The position numbers were made by a program, and so were the translations under genes. The notes under the pieces are model-generated. The model saw nothing but the letters and a program-made list of their open reading frames with translations, was not told the origin of the DNA and did no database searches. From Candidatus Methanoplasma termitum (GTDB lineage: Archaea; Thermoplasmatota; Thermoplasmata; Methanomassiliicoccales; Methanomethylophilaceae): DNA of 64,000 nucleotides. The stretch's first letter is position 1. Each line of letters begins with the position of its first letter. The DNA is taken from positions 1,302,001 to 1,366,000 of the forward strand of contig NZ_CP010070.1 in NCBI RefSeq assembly GCF_000800805.1, given 5' to 3'. Positions 60,541 through 64,000 of this stretch are shown here, piece by piece.

Positions 60541-61730
60541 AGGATCTCGGCACAGTAATTCAGTATCCCATCGGACACCTCTATCTTAGTGCCGGTGATG
60601 TTCTTCGACCCGTCGCGGCAGACCAATATGGCGGATGACGTTGACCTGCCCGCCACGTCGATGTCGTTTGCGACCACCGCCTTGAGGTCATATTCTTCCA
60701 GCCTTTGCCTCGCCTTCTTTTCGAGTTCTTCTGCTGTGAGGCCGGACTCCGCCTTGAATCCTATTACGTTATCGCATCTCTTCCTTATCATCGGAAGCAC
60801 CTTCGGGACCAGCTTTAATTTTATGTCGAAAGATGCCGTGCTGGGTATTTTCCCGTCTACCTTCTTTGCGGGTGTGAAATCGGCCAACGCGGCCGGCATT
60901 ATCACAAGGTCGTGATCGATCATGTCCAACATTTCGACCAGATCGGACACTTCTGTGAACCTTTTTGTTTTTAAGAAATCGGGCAGCGTCGTACTGCACC
61001 CTCCCATCCAGAGTTCGACGTCCGCTCCCCTCTCGAATGCGCGTTTTGCGAGTGCCAGAGCCATCATTCCCGTGGATCTGTTCGTTATCATCCTCATGGA
61101 GTCGATCGGTTCTTCGCTCCGTCCTCCGATGATGAGTATCCTGCGTCCGGAAAGATCTGTTCTCGATAAAAGTCTGATCGCCCATGAAACGATCTCTTCC
61201 TTGGAGGCGACCTTTGCTCTTACACCGTCCCTGTGGGGTCCGATTATGTGCACGCCCCACTCCGCTAGGGTCCCGAGATTCTTCGAGACCGCGGGGTTGT
61301 TGATCATGTGCTCATGCATCGCTGGTGCCACCGCAACGGGTATCTTGCTTCCCAATGCTACGCTCGCCATAGACGTCACGGCTGTGTCGTCTATTCCATT
61401 GGCCATCTTGGAGATCGTGTTCGCCGTGGCGGGATATACAATGAAAAGGTCCGCCGCGGAGGGGTCGCCGATGTGCGTTATATGTTCTGTCTGCCCACTC
61501 AGCTCTGTTATCGGCTTCACTCCGCAAGCAAACTCTATTGCATCCGGCGCCACAATCTTAATGGCATTCTGGGTCATTACAGGGATCACCTTTGCCCCAT
61601 TCCTTACAAGCTCCCTTATCACCGAAAAACACTCGACCGCAGCTATACTTCCGGTTATTCCGATCACTATTGTCTTTCCTCTCAGTCTGTTGCTTTTCTC
61701 ACAATATATCTCTTCTGACGGATGCATCAA
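60537..61730 (-). CDS. coaBC: Bifunctional phosphopantothenoylcysteine decarboxylase/ligase CoaBC
   Basis: A 397-residue bifunctional CoA enzyme. The N-terminal flavoprotein decarboxylase has IVIGITGSIAAVECFSVIRE, VVYPATANTISKMANGIDDT-like FIVYPATANTISKMANG and PAMHEHMINNPAVSKNL. The C-terminal ligase has IIGGRSEEPIDSMRMITNRS, VIMPAALADFTPAKKVDGKI, FKAESGLTAEELEKKA and VANDIDVAGRSTSSAIL. It follows a TOPRIM-Tmk gene with a four-base overlap and precedes pantoate kinase. Confidence 0.95.
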   Translation of the reverse strand: MMHPSEEIYCEKSNRLRGKTIVIGITGSIAAVECFSVIRELVRNGAKVIPVMTQNAIKIVAPDAIEFACGVKPITELSGQTEHITHIGDPSAADLFIVYPATANTISKMANGIDDTAVTSMASVALGSKIPVAVAPAMHEHMINNPAVSKNLGTLAEWGVHIIGPHRDGVRAKVASKEEIVSWAIRLLSRTDLSGRRILIIGGRSEEPIDSMRMITNRSTGMMALALAKRAFERGADVELWMGGCSTTLPDFLKTKRFTEVSDLVEMLDMIDHDLVIMPAALADFTPAKKVDGKIPSTASFDIKLKLVPKVLPMIRKRCDNVIGFKAESGLTAEELEKKARQRLEEYDLKAVVANDIDVAGRSTSSAILVCRDGSKNITGTKIEVSDGILNYCAEIL

Positions 61731-62773
61731 AACCTTCTCCTTGAAAATATCTCTTTTAATTCTGCGATTATCTTGCTCGCTATCTCTGCCTGGCTGCCTT
61801 CGGCGTCTATTACCATAAAATCGAACTCGTCGGCGAGCCTCAGATATTCCCTTCTTACATTATCCAGATACTCGAATTGCTCATACTTGCTGAGCTCGTC
61901 CCGATCTCCGATCCTGCTCAGGCTCTTTTTAGCATCTATGTCCAATAGCACAGTGAGGTCGGGTGTTGTCATTATCTGCTTGTTCAGGGATATCAGCCAC
62001 TCTCTGTCCAGCGCCTCTCCGTTGAGGCCCGATGACTGATATGCGACCGTGGATGCGAAATACCTGTCGCAAATGACTATAAGTCCTTCGAACACCCACT
62101 CTATTATCTGCTGCGTGTGCACTGCGCGGTCGGCTGTGAAAAGGAGAGCTTCGGCTTTTTGGGATATGCCCTTTATCTTCCCTCCCCTTATGACGCTGCC
62201 TATCTCATCATGTGTGGGTTCCTGGGTGACCTTGACCGAATAACCTTCGGAAGTGAGCCTTTCTTCAAGAATACCGCAGAGTGTGGATTTGCCCGCACCG
62301 TCTATGCCTTCGATAACGAGGAACGCACCTGCTTTCAGAGACTCACCATCCGTAACCGTATCATATCCTGATTTAATACCGCTTGTGCCGAAAGACAGCC
62401 TTTCCACCAGCGTATCCAGCGATTCTACGTCCTTGATATATTTTTTACACAGATGCGACAGCTTCGCCCTTATTTCCGTGTTGTATGCGGAGTCCAAAGA
62501 TGCCAGCTGACGTTCCGTCTCATGAGCTATGACCCCGCCTTTATGATCCCAATCCGTCAGAATGATCGCTTTTTTGCCATGAGCGGAGACATATTCGGCG
62601 GCTTTTATAGGCCCGGCCTCGGCCTGTATCATGAAGATGTGCCTGTTTATTCCCAAACGCCGCAAAGCTTTCTTATCTTTGATGCCTTCAACAAGAATAA
62701 TGTGGTCCGCCGAGAGTTCCTTTAATTCTTCCAGGATCGCTTCGATCTCGGCCAGCCTCTCTTCGTCATTCAA
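61727..62773 (-). CDS. tmk: TOPRIM - thymidylate kinase fusion
   Basis: A 348-residue two-domain protein. Residues 1-120 form a TOPRIM domain (HIILVEGIKDKKALRRLGIN, with Glu; AIILTDWDHKGGVIAHETER, with the DxD-like DWD). Residues 145-348 are thymidylate kinase: LVIEGIDGAGKSTLCGILEE (P-loop), VTQEPTHDEIGSVIRGGKIK, LFTADRAVHTQQIIEWV, VICDRYFASTVAYQ and DLTVLLDIDAKKSL. It makes dTDP. The TOPRIM part may bind or cleave nucleic acid. Both ends overlap neighbours, so it is part of the coaBC operon. Confidence 0.9.
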   Translation of the reverse strand: MNDEERLAEIEAILEELKELSADHIILVEGIKDKKALRRLGINRHIFMIQAEAGPIKAAEYVSAHGKKAIILTDWDHKGGVIAHETERQLASLDSAYNTEIRAKLSHLCKKYIKDVESLDTLVERLSFGTSGIKSGYDTVTDGESLKAGAFLVIEGIDGAGKSTLCGILEERLTSEGYSVKVTQEPTHDEIGSVIRGGKIKGISQKAEALLFTADRAVHTQQIIEWVFEGLIVICDRYFASTVAYQSSGLNGEALDREWLISLNKQIMTTPDLTVLLDIDAKKSLSRIGDRDELSKYEQFEYLDNVRREYLRLADEFDFMVIDAEGSQAEIASKIIAELKEIFSRRRF

Positions 62774-63065
62774 CTTGACCCCTCAGTTTTGAAACGATCA
62801 TTACGGGGTCGCCCTTGATGAAAACGGTCTTCTGCCTGCTCGTGTGCCCCGATAATATTGAGGACGGCGCCCCTGTGACCTCGCTGAAGAGTTCTTCCAC
62901 CTCTGCGTTTGCCTTCCCGTCAAGCGGCGGGGCCGTCACTTTCACTGTAAGCCTCTTGCGCCAGCCGTCTATGCCCTCGATACCGTGCCTGCTTGATCCC
63001 GGAGATACCAGCACGTCTGCTTCGACCCCCGACCCCTTTATTCTGATGACATCCTCGATCGGCAT
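62766..63065 (-). CDS. DUF167 (YggU-like) protein
   Basis: A 99-residue DUF167 protein. MPIEDVIRIKGSGVEADVLV opens it; SPGSSRHGIEGIDGWRKRLT and VTAPPLDGKANAEVEELFSE are the conserved segments. The function is unknown. The ATG used gives the family's usual length; the longer open frame upstream is noncoding. It overlaps tmk by eight bases and is the first gene of the leftward tmk-coaBC-pantoate kinase run. Confidence 0.87.
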   Translation of the reverse strand: MPIEDVIRIKGSGVEADVLVSPGSSRHGIEGIDGWRKRLTVKVTAPPLDGKANAEVEELFSEVTGAPSSILSGHTSRQKTVFIKGDPVMIVSKLRGQVE

Positions 63066-63240
63066 CCTGCGTAAGATGTCTCCGATGGTTATTATCTTTG
63101 TTTCTTCTGAGTTCCCGATATGTAAAAATATGTGTTTAATATGATAAGCCCATACCGTTACAACAGGATGGATGGTTTGTATTTCCCGAGAATTGGGAAA
63201 GAATAAATCATAATTAATTGCAGGGAAAATAGGGGTGCTG

Positions 63241-64000
63241 ATGTTGAAGAATTCGGATTCCATGTCATTCGAGGACCTTGGCGCAATATACAGGGTGGAG
63301 AAGAAATCTCCCACATTATCTCCAATAAGGAAGGATCTGTATCCGGCGATGGCCGGCTTAATAATGACTTTGAAGTCCGAATATGAAGGATGTCTTTCCA
63401 AAGACCCCGACTCGATAATCTGCGAGGGGGCCAACCAACGACGCAAGAAAGCGGTTTCTATGTCCAAAGAGATCACAGAAATGAGGATGGGTAAGATCGC
63501 TTCGCTCGCTCTGATAGGCGCCAGAGGCGGGCAGAATCTCTTGGACCATCTCACTCCCGAAGAGCGCGAATACTATACCATGGTCCTTGACATCTCAAGG
63601 AAGCATGTCGAGATAGTTGACAAACTGAGCGGGAAGAAAAAATATGAGATACCCGAAATAGATGAGAGACCAAAAAAAGAAAGGAAAGCTGCCGAACCGA
63701 TAAAGGAAAAACCTGTCGTTGCAGAGCCGGTGCCGCCTGCGAAACCTGTTTTCAAAGAACCCCTCCGCCCGGAGCCGGAAGCAGAGGTCATACCGGAAGA
63801 CGAGGCCGAGGAACTGCCTCAGGAAGACTACGGTTATGCTCCTGCCGTTGTCAAGGAACATAAACCCGCTAAGAAAGAACAAAAAGAAGAACCGGCAAAG
63901 GAAGATGAGCTTGTCGTGATAAGGATATTGGAGGATCTTCCGCCTTTCTCTGGCCCGGACAGGAATTATGAGCTCACCAAGGAAGATGTGGTCAGGATGC
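63241..64000 (+). CDS. GINS complex subunit (Gins51/Sld5-type), partial
   Basis: The first 253 codons of an archaeal GINS subunit, cut off by the window end. GINS helps the CMG-like replicative helicase. The N-terminal alpha-helical A domain runs through LGAIYRVEKKSPTLSPIRKD, LYPAMAGLIMTLKSEYEGC and RREQ-like helices. A Pro/Glu/Lys-rich linker (about residues 140-225) follows, and then the start of the small B domain: VVIRILEDLPPFSGPDRNYE, LTKEDVV. GGGGTG precedes the ATG. Family assigned from the linker-B-domain pattern. Confidence 0.85.
   Translation, partial: MLKNSDSMSFEDLGAIYRVEKKSPTLSPIRKDLYPAMAGLIMTLKSEYEGCLSKDPDSIICEGANQRRKKAVSMSKEITEMRMGKIASLALIGARGGQNLLDHLTPEEREYYTMVLDISRKHVEIVDKLSGKKKYEIPEIDERPKKERKAAEPIKEKPVVAEPVPPAKPVFKEPLRPEPEAEVIPEDEAEELPQEDYGYAPAVVKEHKPAKKEQKEEPAKEDELVVIRILEDLPPFSGPDRNYELTKEDVVRM

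Noticed and set aside
1-64000. tRNA or rRNA genes
   Set aside because: No cloverleaf with a T-loop GTTCGA-type motif or rRNA segment was recognised in the gaps between genes.

Overview
The window reads as one replicon from an archaeon, most likely a host-associated methanogen of the order Methanomassiliicoccales (Thermoplasmatota). Direct evidence is the archaeal information-processing set: PCNA, TFS, RpoK, uS2, MBF1, PAN, Csl4, GINS, an RPA pair, XPD, archaeal-type ProRS, TrmI and MEMO. The gene starts also look archaeal: many have a TATA box about 25 bases upstream and little or no leader. The order-level placement is inference. It rests on the Thermoplasmata-like gene mix, large adhesin-like surface proteins of the gut-methanogen type, and two genes in which an amber (TAG) codon sits inside a conserved domain, as expected if TAG encodes pyrrolysine. 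All 59 complete ordinary genes end in TGA or TAA and none in TAG. No pyl genes lie in the window.

Layout. 0-4.4 kb: leftward operon with TFS, PCNA, a split transketolase, transaldolase and a geranylgeranyl reductase. 4.4-8.5 kb: accessory leftward genes for a membrane protein, a zinc-ribbon/WG-repeat protein, and a membrane protein with a Pro/Lys-rich linker and a degenerate Vsr-like nuclease fold. 8.7-10.8 kb: beta-CASP RNA nuclease with a hairpin-rich leader, coupled to nadC. 11-13.6 kb: first adhesin-like protein. 13.7-18.3 kb: small zinc protein, PurH, an amber-containing DUF4272 gene and a glutamate-synthase-like FMN protein. 18.3-23.4 kb: accessory island with a frameshifted zinc-ribbon gene, four small paralogous membrane proteins (two with C10 tracts between TATA box and start) and a Fic protein with a repeated palindromic upstream motif. 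23.4-33.4 kb: METTL5-like methyltransferase, Csl4, a ThiI-like enzyme, a structured RNA candidate, XPD, serine synthesis genes, an aminotransferase and PurP. 33.7-38.3 kb: giant adhesin-like protein. 38.5-42.4 kb: RPA operon and an IS110-family (IS1111-like) element. 42.4-50.2 kb: MEMO, uS2, RpoK, an amber-containing DUF1266 gene, DUF2240, MBF1, PAN, GPN GTPase, two membrane proteins and a CTP-dependent riboflavin kinase. 50.2-64 kb: PurS-PurL-PurQ with a second divergent PurL, TrmI, ProRS, PRPP synthase, pantoate kinase, CoaBC, a TOPRIM-thymidylate kinase fusion, DUF167 and the start of a GINS subunit.

How it fits together. Transketolase and transaldolase make ribose 5-phosphate, PRPP synthase activates it, and PurS/L/Q, PurP and PurH consume it. 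Pantoate kinase and CoaBC belong to coenzyme A synthesis; RibK and NadC serve flavin and NAD. Co-occurrence of PurH (formyl-folate type) and PurP (formate/ATP type) suggests folate-linked C1 chemistry beside the archaeal route. The most unusual signals are the two in-frame amber codons, the C10 tracts, the unexplained structured RNA near 25.8 kb and the membrane-tethered Vsr-like domain.
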